Of a stretch of 64,000 nt of DNA, positions 43,223-52,227 are shown one piece after another (the stretch's first letter is position 1; every line of letters begins with the position of its first letter). This DNA is from Gammaproteobacteria bacterium (GTDB lineage: Bacteria > Pseudomonadota > Gammaproteobacteria > Burkholderiales > Nitrosomonadaceae). Position numbers and translations under genes: made by a program. Where the stretch lies: NCBI GenBank assembly GCA_015709615.1, contig CP054179.1, forward strand, positions 62,001-126,000, written 5' to 3'. Under the pieces are notes generated by a model, which had not been told where the DNA came from, did no database searches, and worked only from the letters and a program-made list of their open reading frames with translations.

Positions 43223-43957
43223 ATGACCCGAAGCCATCAGCGTACCGCCGGACAACTCCGCCCGGTCAGAATTACCCGCCATTACACCAAGCACGCCGAC
43301 GGTTCCGTGCTGATCGAATGCGGCGATACCAAAGTCATTTGTACCGCCAGCATCAGCGAACAGATTCCGCCGTTCCTGAAAGGTCAAGGGCAGGGATGGT
43401 TGACCGCCGAATACGGCATGCTGCCCGGATCGACGCATACGCGCATGCAGCGTGAAGCGGCAAAAGGCAAGCAAACCGGCCGTACCATGGAAATCCAGCG
43501 CTTGATCGGCCGCGCGTTGCGTGCCGTGGTCGATTTGAAAAAACTCGGCGAGCGTACCATCCAGATCGATTGCGATGTGATCCAGGCGGACGGCGGCACG
43601 CGCACGGCCAGCATCACCGGCGCGTTCGTGGCGTTGCACGACGCAGTCGGCCGATTGATCTATCAGCAACTGATCGAAACTTCGCCGATCCTCGATCATG
43701 TCGCGGCGATTTCGGTCGGCATACATCAAGGTATCCCGGTGCTCGATCTGGATTACAGCGAAGATTCCGCCTGCGATACGGATATGAATGTCGTGATGAC
43801 CGGCAGCATGGGATTGGTCGAAGTGCAAGGCACCGCCGAAGGCAGTGCATTCAGCCGGGAAGAACTCGGTAGCATGCTGGATTTGGCGCAACACGGCATT
43901 CAGGAATTGATCGCGAAACAAAAAAGCGCTCTGGCAGTGGAAGCCACGCATGGATAA
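43223..43957 (+). CDS. rph: Ribonuclease PH
   Basis: 244 residues. Phosphorolytic 3'-exoribonuclease for tRNA maturation, active as a hexamer. RPVRITRHYTKHADGSVL, WLTAEYGMLPGSTHTR, EIQRLIGRALRAVVD, DCDVIQADGGTRTASI and DLDYSEDSACDTDMNVVMT are conserved. Its stop overlaps the rdgB start by 8 bases. The pair rph-rdgB is a frequent operon in proteobacteria. Confidence 0.96.
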   Translation: MTRSHQRTAGQLRPVRITRHYTKHADGSVLIECGDTKVICTASISEQIPPFLKGQGQGWLTAEYGMLPGSTHTRMQREAAKGKQTGRTMEIQRLIGRALRAVVDLKKLGERTIQIDCDVIQADGGTRTASITGAFVALHDAVGRLIYQQLIETSPILDHVAAISVGIHQGIPVLDLDYSEDSACDTDMNVVMTGSMGLVEVQGTAEGSAFSREELGSMLDLAQHGIQELIAKQKSALAVEATHG

Positions 43958-44552
43958 GCTGGAAAAACTGGTCATCGCCAGCAACAACCAAGGTAAGCTG
44001 CGCGAAATCGGCGAATTGCTCGCGCCGCTGGCGATCAATGTTGCGCCGCAATCCGAATTCAACATCAGCGAAGCCGACGAACCGCACATTACGTTTGTCG
44101 AGAACGCGCTCGCTAAAGCGCGCCACGCCAGCCGCTGCTCCGGTTTACCTGCTCTTGCGGACGATTCCGGCATCTGCGTCAGCGCACTCGGTGGCGCACC
44201 GGGCGTGAATTCCGCGCGCTACGCCGGAGAACCAAAATCCGATGAACGCAACAATCAGAAATTGATCGAGGCGTTGAAAAACCAAACCGACCGCCGCGCG
44301 TATTACTATTGCGTGATCGTGTTAGTGCGTCACGCCGGTGATCCGCAACCGATCATCGTTGACGGCTCGTGGCACGGTGAAATCATCGATCAACCGCACG
44401 GCAGCGGCGGCTTCGGCTACGATCCCTACTTTTTTCTGCCCGCATTCGGTAAAACCTCTGCCGAATTAACCGCCGAACAGAAAAATAAAATCAGCCACCG
44501 TGGCCAGGCATTAGCGAAGTTGGTGGAAATTCTACAAGCTGGGAAGTTTTAA
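43950..44552 (+). CDS. rdgB: XTP/dITP diphosphatase
   Basis: 200 residues, HAM1/Maf-like fold. Hydrolyses non-canonical purine nucleotides such as dITP and XTP to protect DNA. KLVIASNNQGKLREI at the start, ADDSGICVSALGGAPGVNSARYAG, and HGSGGFGYDPYFFLP match. Overlaps rph, so they are co-translated. A stem-loop follows at 44579-44607. Confidence 0.95.
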   Translation: MDKLEKLVIASNNQGKLREIGELLAPLAINVAPQSEFNISEADEPHITFVENALAKARHASRCSGLPALADDSGICVSALGGAPGVNSARYAGEPKSDERNNQKLIEALKNQTDRRAYYYCVIVLVRHAGDPQPIIVDGSWHGEIIDQPHGSGGFGYDPYFFLPAFGKTSAELTAEQKNKISHRGQALAKLVEILQAGKF

Positions 44553-44578
44553 ACCGGTACTGCCGAATGCTTTGACGT

Positions 44579-44607
44579 GAGATCGAGCATAAAAAATGCT
44601 CGATCTC
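44579..44607. terminator. Perfect stem-loop between rdgB and fhs
   Basis: GAGATCGAGCAT (44579-44590) and ATGCTCGATCTC (44596-44607) form a perfect 12 bp stem with loop AAAAA. It sits between convergent genes. There is no T-run, but the stem is strong enough to serve as a terminator or mRNA end protector. Confidence 0.6.
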
Positions 44608-44620
44608 ATAAATCCATTAT

Positions 44621-46246
44621 TCAAACACCCATAATGTCACCATCATCACTCAAATCAATGCGATGCGCAGCCGGATCGTGCGGTAATCCCGGCATCGTGA
44701 CGATGTCGCCGGTCATGACCAGCAAATAACCTGCTCCTGCGGCAATACGCACCGATTCCACCGGCAGAGGGAATGCCTCGGGGTGGCCGACTTTTGCGGG
44801 ATCGCTGCTGAGCGACAGATGGGTTTTGGCGATGCACACTGGTAACCGGTCGTAACCTAACGCGCGGATTCGTTCCAGATCTTTCCTAGCCGCCCGGCTG
44901 AACTCGACTTCGCTGGCGCCGTAAATAGTGCGGGCAACGGCGGCGATCTTGTCTCCGGGCGAATCGTTTAGATCGTACAAATAACGCACGGGCGGCTGCG
45001 GCTGGGTGGTTGCGGCGATCACTGCATGTGCCAGCGCTTCGGCTCCCGCACCTCCGTCGGCGAAGCCGGTGAACAGGGCACTATTTAAACCGAGTCCGGT
45101 GCAGTATTGTTCGATGGCGTTCAGTTCAGCATCGGTATCGCCTACGAAGCGATTGATGGCGATGACCGGTTCAAAACCGAAAGCCCGCACGCTTTCCACG
45201 TGATGTTCCAAATGCGCCAAGCCGCGCTCGATTTCTTCGATACTGCCGGGGCGGGAAGGATCGCCGCCGCCATGCACCCGCAGCGCCCGCGCGGTGACGA
45301 CCAGCACCACCGCGCTCGGCCATAACCCGGAACTGCGGCATTTCAGATCGAAAAATTTCTCCGCGCCGAGATCAAAACCGAACCCTGCTTCGGTCACTAC
45401 CCAATCGGCGCAGGCCGCGGCGGCCTTGGTGGCGATCACGCTGTTGCAGCCGTGCGCGATATTGCCGAAAGGGCCGCCATGCACGAAAGCCGGTACGCCT
45501 TCGGTGGTTTGCACCAGATTCGGTAGCATCGCATCGTGCAGCAAAGCCGCCATCGCGCCCGTTGCTTGGAGGCTTTGCGCCGTGACCGGATTGCCGGAAC
45601 GATCAAATCCAACCAGAACACGCCCCAATCGCGCTTTGAGATCGGCGAGGTCTTCGGCCAGGCAGAGGATGGCCATGACTTCGGACGCCGCGGTAATGTC
45701 GAACCCGGTTTCCCGCGGCACGCCGTTGAGCCGCCCGCCCAATCCGATCACCGCTTGGCGCAGCGAACGGTCGTTCATATCCAACACGCGACGCCAGAAC
45801 ACTTGACGATGTTCGAGATCCAATCCGCTACGAAAATGAACGGCGTTGTCGAGCAGGGCGGCGAGCAGGTTGTGCGCCGCACCGACGGCATGTATATCGC
45901 CGGTGAAATGCATGTTAATGCGTGTCGACGGCTCAAGCTGACAACGCCCACCGCCAGTCCCGCCGCCTTTAATGCCGAAGATAGGCCCCAAAGACGGCTC
46001 GCGCAACGCCAGTGCAACGTGCTGCCCGATGTACGCCATGCCTTGAGCCAACCCAATCGAAACCGTCGTTTTTCCTTCACCCATGCGCGTCGGATTGATC
46101 GCAGAAACCAGAATGATTTTACCTTTGGGTTGCGTGCCTTTTTCCGGCAAAACACTCAACCGCAGTTTCGCCATGTGCTCACCGAATTGCATGAGGTTAT
46201 CCGGTTGCAGGTTAAGCGTTGCGGCGATATCGATGATGGGTTTCAT
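44621..46246 (-). CDS. fhs: Formate--tetrahydrofolate ligase
   Basis: 541 residues. Joins formate and tetrahydrofolate with ATP to give 10-formyl-THF. The P-loop-like GEGKTTVSIGLAQG, REPSLGPIFGIKGGGTGGG, MHFTGDIHAVGAAHNLLAA and ending TMPGLPHDPAAHRIDLSDDG match. Slightly shorter than the usual 555. It connects to the glycine cleavage and formaldehyde-formate genes elsewhere in the window through the folate one-carbon pool. Single-gene unit. Confidence 0.95.
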   Translation of the reverse strand: MKPIIDIAATLNLQPDNLMQFGEHMAKLRLSVLPEKGTQPKGKIILVSAINPTRMGEGKTTVSIGLAQGMAYIGQHVALALREPSLGPIFGIKGGGTGGGRCQLEPSTRINMHFTGDIHAVGAAHNLLAALLDNAVHFRSGLDLEHRQVFWRRVLDMNDRSLRQAVIGLGGRLNGVPRETGFDITAASEVMAILCLAEDLADLKARLGRVLVGFDRSGNPVTAQSLQATGAMAALLHDAMLPNLVQTTEGVPAFVHGGPFGNIAHGCNSVIATKAAAACADWVVTEAGFGFDLGAEKFFDLKCRSSGLWPSAVVLVVTARALRVHGGGDPSRPGSIEEIERGLAHLEHHVESVRAFGFEPVIAINRFVGDTDAELNAIEQYCTGLGLNSALFTGFADGGAGAEALAHAVIAATTQPQPPVRYLYDLNDSPGDKIAAVARTIYGASEVEFSRAARKDLERIRALGYDRLPVCIAKTHLSLSSDPAKVGHPEAFPLPVESVRIAAGAGYLLVMTGDIVTMPGLPHDPAAHRIDLSDDGDIMGV

Positions 46247-46351
46247 GTTGGAAATCCGGGATCAAGGAAACAAACTATCTTAGCGATGATACAACGTCAA
46301 TTTCTGATCGGCTGCGGATTGGTATCCAGTAAGTAATGAAAGCCAATCATC

Positions 46352-46519
46352 TTAAAAAATATTGTCAGGCTCGACAACCGGGTCAGCTATTTCTGAAAAA
46401 TCTTCATTCAGTGTTGATAAAACCGGAAGTAGCTCCTTCAAGCTCTTTTTTTGGGTCAACTCGATAATCAGTTGATCGCGCCCGTTTCTGAACAGGCTAA
46501 CTTGTCGTTCGTTATGCAT
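46352..46519 (-). pseudogene. VapB-type antitoxin with internal deletion, no VapC
   Basis: The 55-codon frame (ATG 46517-46519; an ATG 7 codons earlier is in frame) begins MHNERQVSLFRNGRDQLIIE and continues to IADPVVEPDNIF. Known VapB antitoxins of this type have ~75-80 residues, with a SpoVT/AbrB swap-hairpin between FRNGR and the ..RLIIEP segment; about 23 residues of it seem missing here without breaking the frame. This is inference from memory of the family. No VapC follows before fhs, so the pair is broken. No good ribosome binding site. Confidence 0.55.
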
Positions 46520-46917
46520 GGTAATCACCAGACCATTCATTGATATTGGCTAACATATGCCTGGATTATTACTGTGTCAAACATGTGCAAAATAGATTGC
46601 GTGGAGGGAAAAAACAGTGAGATTGAATTGGTCGCTGTTGTTTAGTAATGACTACAATTAAGGCTACTTCCTAACCAATTACAATTCGTGAAACGTGTTC
46701 TGTTTGCGTTTGTAGATCTCTGTATTATGATTCCCGTCTGTAGCAACATTCTTGATCGCTCCATTTCTAATGCTCTGGCTTGCTCAATATCACGCTGTAC
46801 TTGATCCGATAATTGATTCATTCCTGATAAATAGGCTTCTTTAAAAAGGCGATTCGCATTTCCATATGTAATTCGCTTACTTATTAACTCAGCGCCGATA
46901 ACATCATATTTATGAAA

Positions 46918-47655
46918 GGGTCTTAGGAAGTTAAAGCGGGTTTAAACGTAACAATTTAAGAATTTCATGATAGAGATTATCACGGCGATGATTAAAACGA
47001 AATTCGGTTTCTTTCAAGTGCAGGTAGAAAGTATGTTCGGGCACACCATTGAACTTGGCCAAACGTCTTTTAGCAAAACTCCAGAAAGACTCGATACCAT
47101 TAATATGCCGCTCGCCACTGGCAAACTCATTGTCACCATGGTGAACCCTGAAGTGCTTATCAAAGCCGATATCGACCAATCCGTCATAACCACGCCATCC
47201 ATCGGAATGGATTACGGTATCGGGCGCTACATGCCCACGGATAATGGCTTGCAATGTCGCTTTAGAGCAATCTGGAACAATCTCTGTATAAACTTTTCCT
47301 TGGCGTTTAAGCACACCAAAGACTATTGTTTTGCCATAAGCGCCCCGCCCCCTTTTACCCCTGACTCGCTGGACACCAAAGTAAGACTCATCAACTTCTA
47401 CAGAACCTTGCAGAGGGGATTCAAGTTCGCAATTCTGGGCAATTCGCTGTCGTATTTTAAGATAAATGGTATTGACGGATCGGATAGAAATGCCGGTCAA
47501 TTGGGCTGTGTCAGTAGCAGTAAAATCCATCGAAAAACATCGAATAAGTTGCCTGAATTTTGCTTCTCTGATTCGAGAACGAAAATAGTATCTGTTTTTA
47601 GCATTCATCTCAGAAAGTTAGCACACTTTAGTAAGTGCTTAACTTCCTAAGACCC
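46918..47655 (-). mobile_element. IS1595-family (IS1016-like) insertion sequence
   Basis: 738 bp. Terminal inverted repeats: GGGTCTTAGGAAGTTAA at 46918-46934 and its complement TTAACTTCCTAAGACCC at 47639-47655. It is flanked by a perfect 8-bp direct repeat, TTATGAAA (46910-46917 and 47656-47663). One gene, the transposase at 46931-47608. The 8-bp duplication and the size match the IS1595 family; a recent insertion is likely since the duplication is perfect. Confidence 0.93.
46931..47608 (-). CDS. IS1595-family transposase
   Basis: 225 residues of the ISXO2-like DDE class. Catalytic core: VEVDESYFGVQRVRG, VIHSDGWRGYDGL and HINGIESFWSFAKRRLAKF (the third position is Asn/Glu, as in this family). 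The N-terminal region has a weak helix-turn-helix (FTATDTAQLTGISIRSVNTI). It is full length and its frame is intact, so activity is possible. Confidence 0.92.
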   Translation of the reverse strand: MNAKNRYYFRSRIREAKFRQLIRCFSMDFTATDTAQLTGISIRSVNTIYLKIRQRIAQNCELESPLQGSVEVDESYFGVQRVRGKRGRGAYGKTIVFGVLKRQGKVYTEIVPDCSKATLQAIIRGHVAPDTVIHSDGWRGYDGLVDIGFDKHFRVHHGDNEFASGERHINGIESFWSFAKRRLAKFNGVPEHTFYLHLKETEFRFNHRRDNLYHEILKLLRLNPL

Positions 47656-48079
47656 TTATGAAAAGTAGTTTCAAATGTACCAAGCTTGCCAGGATCATAC
47701 TTACGAATCACTGAGCGTATTTTTTGTGAACACTCCACTTGCGCATAGAAAAGTGCTTTTATTGCTTTTACTTCATCGTCAGTTGGTACTGCGTCAAGCG
47801 ACATCATTTCGATTGTAATTTCTGTAACCTCTACTATAGGCAACTTCCCATAAATTGGTTTAATTTCCTTATCACCGAGCGTTCTGTCTGAACACCACTG
47901 CTGTGTAGCAGAAATATCTTTCTGAGCCTGCGTAGCGGCGCATCCCTGCAAAAAAGTGATGCTTATAAATACGAGAAATAGCACATGATATTTCGTAATG
48001 CATGGTCTCATAACATTTCTCATTTTTTAATAAATTTGAAACTAAATCGAATAAGTCATTGAGAAAATGATTCGCTCTA

Positions 48080-48304
48080 CTAAGCATGTGCAGAAATAAC
48101 TCGTTCAACAACATTATCCGGTAACGATATGCAAGTAAAAGCCGCCGCCGGGTATAAATAATCTTCTCCCGATTCATCGATGACACGAATTTGCGCATGC
48201 TTTTCCGCATCGGCGTCGGGTAGTACTTCGTATAGTTTGCGGATTTCAAGCGATACTTCATAGCCGCGATTGTCAGTACAAATTGCAAATTGATGTTTAC
48301 TCAT
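48080..48304 (-). CDS. Small conserved hypothetical protein
   Basis: 74 residues. It has the arrangement of a conserved short family: HQFAICTDNRGYEVSLEIRK, a charged middle and IRVIDESGEDYLYPAAAF. No membrane or signal sequence. Overlaps the end of the next upstream gene (stop/start overlap at 48301-48304), and that pair recurs together in proteobacteria as far as I recall. Function unknown. Confidence 0.7.
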   Translation of the reverse strand: MSKHQFAICTDNRGYEVSLEIRKLYEVLPDADAEKHAQIRVIDESGEDYLYPAAAFTCISLPDNVVERVISAHA

Positions 48305-48543
48305 GATGTTATATCCCTATAACGTTTGATTTTGAACTCACGCTTGCCGATACCGGCCGCTTCATACCAATGAATCTCGGCTTCCCGGATTGATCCATCA
48401 TGCAAACGAACCATCGCGTTACCTTTGCGTTTGCGCCAATTGCCCGGGCCATGAATTTTTCGAAGCCGGTTTATCTCCCGGATACCGGAACCGCGAGCAA
48501 TTGTTTCGGAGTGTTTGATTTCGCCGATAATTTCAAAGTCCAT
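48301..48543 (-). CDS. Small conserved hypothetical protein (pair with the next)
   Basis: 80 residues starting MDFEIIGEI (48543). The central RKIHGPGNWRKRKGNAMVRL and the end EIHWYEAAGIGKREFKIKRY match a small basic family that I recall from proteobacterial genomes, next to the 74-residue partner. Overlap of ATGA type with the downstream gene implies co-translation. It resembles a small toxin-antitoxin-like pair in layout only; no toxin fold is recognised. Confidence 0.65.
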   Translation of the reverse strand: MDFEIIGEIKHSETIARGSGIREINRLRKIHGPGNWRKRKGNAMVRLHDGSIREAEIHWYEAAGIGKREFKIKRYRDITS

Positions 48544-48611
48544 GCGAAATTCTAGCATGGCGAGCTGAAGCTATTCAGTTGTTTGTCGGCGAAATGTAAT
48601 TCGAACGTATG

Positions 48612-49454
48612 TTAGTCGAGTTGTTCTCGATGATATTTCAAATGCTCACCAACAAACGTGCTGATAAAGTAATAACTATGGTCGTACCCTTGATGATAGC
48701 GCAGCGTCAGTTGCTGGCCGGCATCGCCACAGGCTTGTTCGAGTGCTTCGGGAAAGAGTTGTGTGGTCAGGAATTGATCGTTGAATCCTTGATCGACGAG
48801 CAGATCGGGGACGCGGTGACCGGCCTGGAGTAATGCGGTGGCGTCGTAGGGTTGCCAGTTTTGCTGGTTTTCGCCAAGGTAGTGGCTGAAGGCTTTTTGT
48901 CCCCACGGGCAACGCATTGGAGCGCAAATCGGCGCGAACGCGGAGACCGAGCGGAACAGGTCGGGGCGGCGTAATGCCAGAGTTAGCGCGCCGTGTCCGC
49001 CCATCGAATGACCGGAGATGCCGATGCGGTTTTTGTCTGCGGGAAATTGTTCGATGATGATGTTGCGTAGTTCCTGCGTGATGTAGCTTTCCATGCGGTA
49101 ATGCTTCGACCACGGTGCTTGTGTTGCGTCGAGGTAAAACCCGGCACCGGCGCCGAAATCCCACGTGTCGGTTTCACCGGGAATGCCAGTCTGACGCGGG
49201 CTGGTGTCCATCGTGACCAGCATCAGGCCGAGCTCGGCGGCGTAGCGTTGCGCCCCGGCTTTGATCATGAAGGTTTCTTCGGTGCAGGTCAGTCCGGCGA
49301 GGAAAAACACTACCGGTACGGCGTGATCTTTGGCTTGCGGTGGTTGATACACGGAGAAGCGCATCGGCAGGCCGATCACCGTGGATGGATGCTGATAATA
49401 GCCTTGAATGCCGCCAAAACAGTGATGCAGGTTGCGGGTTTCGAGTGTCGTCAC
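48612..49454 (-). CDS. fghA: S-formylglutathione hydrolase
   Basis: 280 residues, esterase D fold. Nucleophile Ser in SGHSMGGHGALTLALR; Asp and His later in LLVDQGFNDQFL and YDHSYYFI. VVFFLAGLTCTEETFMIKAG is conserved. It cleaves S-formylglutathione to formate and glutathione, the second step of formaldehyde oxidation. It lies 2 bases after the adhC stop, in one operon. Confidence 0.96.
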   Translation of the reverse strand: MTTLETRNLHHCFGGIQGYYQHPSTVIGLPMRFSVYQPPQAKDHAVPVVFFLAGLTCTEETFMIKAGAQRYAAELGLMLVTMDTSPRQTGIPGETDTWDFGAGAGFYLDATQAPWSKHYRMESYITQELRNIIIEQFPADKNRIGISGHSMGGHGALTLALRRPDLFRSVSAFAPICAPMRCPWGQKAFSHYLGENQQNWQPYDATALLQAGHRVPDLLVDQGFNDQFLTTQLFPEALEQACGDAGQQLTLRYHQGYDHSYYFISTFVGEHLKYHREQLD

Positions 49455-49456
49455 GA

Positions 49457-50563
49457 TCAGTAAATCACCACGGAGCGGATCGATTCACCGGCTTTCATCA
49501 GGCGGAAACCTTCGTTGATGTTGTCCAGCGTCAGCGTGTGCGTGATCAGCGAGTCGATGTCGATTTTGCCTTCCATGTACCAGTCAACGATTTTCGGCAC
49601 ATCGGTGCGACCGCGTGCGCCGCCGAATGCGGAGCCTTCCCATTTGCGCCCCGTAACCAATTGGAACGGCCGGGTACTGATTTCCGCACCGGCTTCGGCG
49701 ACACCGATGATGATGCTGCGTCCCCAACCCTTATGTGTGCATTCCAATGCCTGGCGCATGACTTTGGTGCTGCCGATGCATTCAAAACTGTAATCCGCGC
49801 CGCCGTCGGTCAGTTGCACCACGGCGTCGACGATGTTTGGCACATCGTTCGGGTTGATGAAATGCGTCATGCCGAATTTGCGCGCCATCGCTTCGCGTTC
49901 GGGGTTGATGTCGATGCCGATGATTTTGTCTGCACCGACCATGCGCGCGCCTTGAATCACGTTCAAACCGATGCCGCCCAGACCGAACACTGCGACATTC
50001 GCGCCAGCCTCTACCTTTGCGGTGTAGATCACCGCGCCGATGCCGGTGGTGACACCGCAACCGATGTAACACACTTTATCGAATGGCGCATCTTCGCGGA
50101 TTTTCGCCAGTGCGATCTCGGGAACGACGGTGTAATTGGAGAAGGTCGACGTGCCCATGTAATGAAACAGTGGTTTGCCGTCGATGGAAAAACGCGAGGT
50201 ACTGTCCGGCATCAACCCTTTGCCTTGGGTGTTGCGGATGGCCTGGCATAAATTGGTCTTTTTCGACAGACAGAATTTACATTCGCGGCATTCCGGCGTG
50301 TACAGCGGAATGACGTGGTCGCCCTTGCGCAGCGATTTGACGTTAGGGCCGACATCGACGACCACGCCCGCACCTTCATGACCGAGAATGGCCGGAAACA
50401 AGCCTTCCGGATCGGCGCCGGACAAGGTGTAATAATCGGTGTGGCAAATGCCGGTGGCTTTGATCTCGACCAGCACTTCACCGGATTTCGGGCCTTCCAG
50501 ATCGATTTCTTCGACGGTTAATGGTTCGCCTGCTTTCCAGGCGACGGCAGCTTTTGTTTTCAT
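49457..50563 (-). CDS. adhC: S-(hydroxymethyl)glutathione dehydrogenase (class III alcohol dehydrogenase)
   Basis: 368 residues. Zinc ligands in GICHTDYYTLSGADPEG, GHEGAGVVVDVG and the four-cysteine structural zinc CRECKFCLSKKTNLC; the NAD Rossmann site is GLGGIGLNVIQGA. Oxidises the formaldehyde-glutathione adduct to S-formylglutathione. Overlaps the upstream phosphatase gene by four bases and is followed by fghA. AGGAAT ribosome binding site. Confidence 0.96.
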   Translation of the reverse strand: MKTKAAVAWKAGEPLTVEEIDLEGPKSGEVLVEIKATGICHTDYYTLSGADPEGLFPAILGHEGAGVVVDVGPNVKSLRKGDHVIPLYTPECRECKFCLSKKTNLCQAIRNTQGKGLMPDSTSRFSIDGKPLFHYMGTSTFSNYTVVPEIALAKIREDAPFDKVCYIGCGVTTGIGAVIYTAKVEAGANVAVFGLGGIGLNVIQGARMVGADKIIGIDINPEREAMARKFGMTHFINPNDVPNIVDAVVQLTDGGADYSFECIGSTKVMRQALECTHKGWGRSIIIGVAEAGAEISTRPFQLVTGRKWEGSAFGGARGRTDVPKIVDWYMEGKIDIDSLITHTLTLDNINEGFRLMKAGESIRSVVIY

Positions 50564-51069
50564 GAGGGATTCCTGTTTATGATAATGGTTTCGTGCAAAT
50601 GCTTGAGCAAACCCTGGCTGGCTTCTTCCACCATGTCCAGTACCAATTCGAAGCCTTGATGACCGCCGAAGTAGGGGTCGGGCACTTCGGTATCCGCCTC
50701 GGCGCTGGGCGCGTATTGCATGAAAAGCTGGATTTTGTTGACATGCTGCCGTGGGCTGCGCTGTAGCAGCAGTGTCAGATTTTCCTTGTCCATTGCCAGA
50801 ATATAGTCAAATTCCTCGAAATCATTCGATTCCACTGCACGAGCGCGCAGCTCGTGCATCCGGTAGCCGCGCCGCAGTGCCGTGCTTTGCGCGCGGTGAT
50901 CGGGCGGATCGCCGATGTGATATGCATGCGTACCGGCGGAATCCACTTCGATTATATGATCGACCCCAGCTTCTTTGACATGATGACGGAAAACCGCATC
51001 GGCGGTCGGAGAACGGCAAATATTGCCCATGCAGACGAAAAGTACTTTTATTTTTTTATCTTTGTTCAT
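50560..51069 (-). CDS. Low-molecular-weight protein tyrosine phosphatase
   Basis: 169 residues from ATG 51069. Catalytic P-loop VCMGNICRSPTADAVF (C-x5-R-S) and the general acid in VPDPYFGG. The last ~15 residues are longer than usual. Its TGA overlaps the adhC ATG, so it is the first gene of the phosphatase-adhC-fghA unit. A regulatory link to formaldehyde metabolism is not established. Confidence 0.92.
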   Translation of the reverse strand: MNKDKKIKVLFVCMGNICRSPTADAVFRHHVKEAGVDHIIEVDSAGTHAYHIGDPPDHRAQSTALRRGYRMHELRARAVESNDFEEFDYILAMDKENLTLLLQRSPRQHVNKIQLFMQYAPSAEADTEVPDPYFGGHQGFELVLDMVEEASQGLLKHLHETIIINRNPS

Positions 51070-51333
51070 AGCCCATCTATTTAAATCGGAGTTCAAAAGC
51101 AGTGCAGAAGATTAACACGACACCGGACAAAACGAAATTCGTGTGTACCGTGAACAGTGACTTTTAAGCGATATATCGCATTTGAGTTAATAAAAAATAG
51201 CTCAGACAATTCCTACAATTTGCCGTTAATCAAAAAAATTCGCGGTATGGGATTTGCCGGTATTCTTAAGGAAAATCGTAATCCCAAAATAATGAATTGT
51301 AATTACCAAGTTAACTGGATGAGGAGTATTGAA

Positions 51334-51645
51334 ATGTCATTAAAAAAATCGATTAAAGAGTTTGCGACCCATTTGGGTGATAAGGAATCATTGTTGGATA
51401 CGAATTACAAACGAGTTGCGGAAATGATTCAATTGCATTGGGGATACAAGGAGTTTTATCAGTATATTAGTAAACTGCTGGTTGTTGAAAGAGACAAAGG
51501 CAGGCAAGGATTTCCGTTGGAAGTACTAAAAGAGATCTATATGTTGCAGGAAATACATCAAAAAGAATTCCCCAACCTGAAGCCTTTAATGGGTGATGGC
51601 TTGGCATCCTCGCGAGCGCGAAACAACAGCACCATGCTGATATAG
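51334..51645 (+). CDS. Hypothetical protein with conserved core
   Basis: 103 residues from ATG 51334, which has GAGGAG seven bases upstream. A longer frame to 51157 lacks a ribosome site. SLKKSIKEFATHLGDKESLL, MIQLHWGYKEFYQYISKLLV and GFPLEVLKEIYMLQEIHQKE give an all-helical protein. Not recognised. AT-rich compared with its neighbours. Confidence 0.6.
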   Translation: MSLKKSIKEFATHLGDKESLLDTNYKRVAEMIQLHWGYKEFYQYISKLLVVERDKGRQGFPLEVLKEIYMLQEIHQKEFPNLKPLMGDGLASSRARNNSTMLI

Positions 51646-51747
51646 TAATTTCTAACGAGCAGAGTAAAGCAGATAAGGTTTGACGGTAATACTTAAAATT
51701 TCTGCTAACCGGGATTGATGCCAGCCGCAGCGGTTGAAATTCAGCGG

Positions 51748-52227
51748 TTACTTGTGAATATTCACCTGCGTTCCGGCAGCAACCCAATCGAACAACTCCA
51801 GTAATTCGCTGTTACGCATGCGGATACACCCGATCGAACCGGGCTTGCCCATTTCCACGCTATCCGGCGTGCCGTGAATGTAAATATAGCGGCGCATGGT
51901 ATCGACCGAGCCGAAGCGATTGAATCCCGGCTCACAGCCGCACAACCACAGAATGCGCGTCAAAATCCAATCCCGCTTGGGAAATTGCTGCGCCAGTTCC
52001 GGCGTATAAATCTCGCCGGTAGGGCGCCGTTTGATAAAAACTGTATTGACCGGCTGACCGGCGCCGATCTTGGCGCGGATGATGTGTTTCCCGAGCGGCG
52101 TGCAAAAACTGCCGTTTTCCTGCCCGGTGCCGTTTTTGGCTGACGAAATCCGGTATTGCCGGATGATTCTCCCGTCATCGTCCAATAAATCCAGTTGCTG
52201 GGTTGCGATGGTAATGTCAATTTTCAT
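51748..52227 (-). CDS. L,D-transpeptidase (YkuD domain)
   Basis: 159 residues from ATG 52227 (GGCGGAGCAACC upstream). A single YkuD domain with the catalytic HGTPDS and GSIGCIRMRN (catalytic Cys). No signal peptide is evident in this form, which is unusual for a periplasmic cross-linking enzyme; it resembles the 'ErfK/YbiS-like' short variant common in Burkholderiales. Overlaps tadA by 11 bases. Confidence 0.85.
   Translation of the reverse strand: MKIDITIATQQLDLLDDDGRIIRQYRISSAKNGTGQENGSFCTPLGKHIIRAKIGAGQPVNTVFIKRRPTGEIYTPELAQQFPKRDWILTRILWLCGCEPGFNRFGSVDTMRRYIYIHGTPDSVEMGKPGSIGCIRMRNSELLELFDWVAAGTQVNIHK

Larger units (their letters stand above)
46642..48011 (-). pseudogene. Lipoprotein gene split by IS1595-family insertion
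   Basis: The 5' part (48011-47656) encodes a signal sequence with lipobox FLQGC and a ~100-residue domain ending TTFHK. The 3' part (46909-46642) continues, after removal of the insertion and one 8-bp duplication, as KYDVIGAELISKRITYGNAN and then a helical segment (QLSDQVQRDIEQARALEMER) to a TNCNW..LNCSHY end. The reconstructed protein is 207 residues, in one frame throughout. The present 5' frame instead ends with LRKLSTY from insertion sequence. Native function not recognised. Confidence 0.85.

Noticed and set aside
42659..44173. 504-codon reverse-strand frame across map, rph and rdgB
   Set aside because: Three conserved plus-strand genes occupy it; the protein is Arg/His-rich with no domain, typical of antisense frames.
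51157..51333. Longer start for the 51334 gene
   Set aside because: No ribosome site, while GAGGAG precedes the ATG at 51334.
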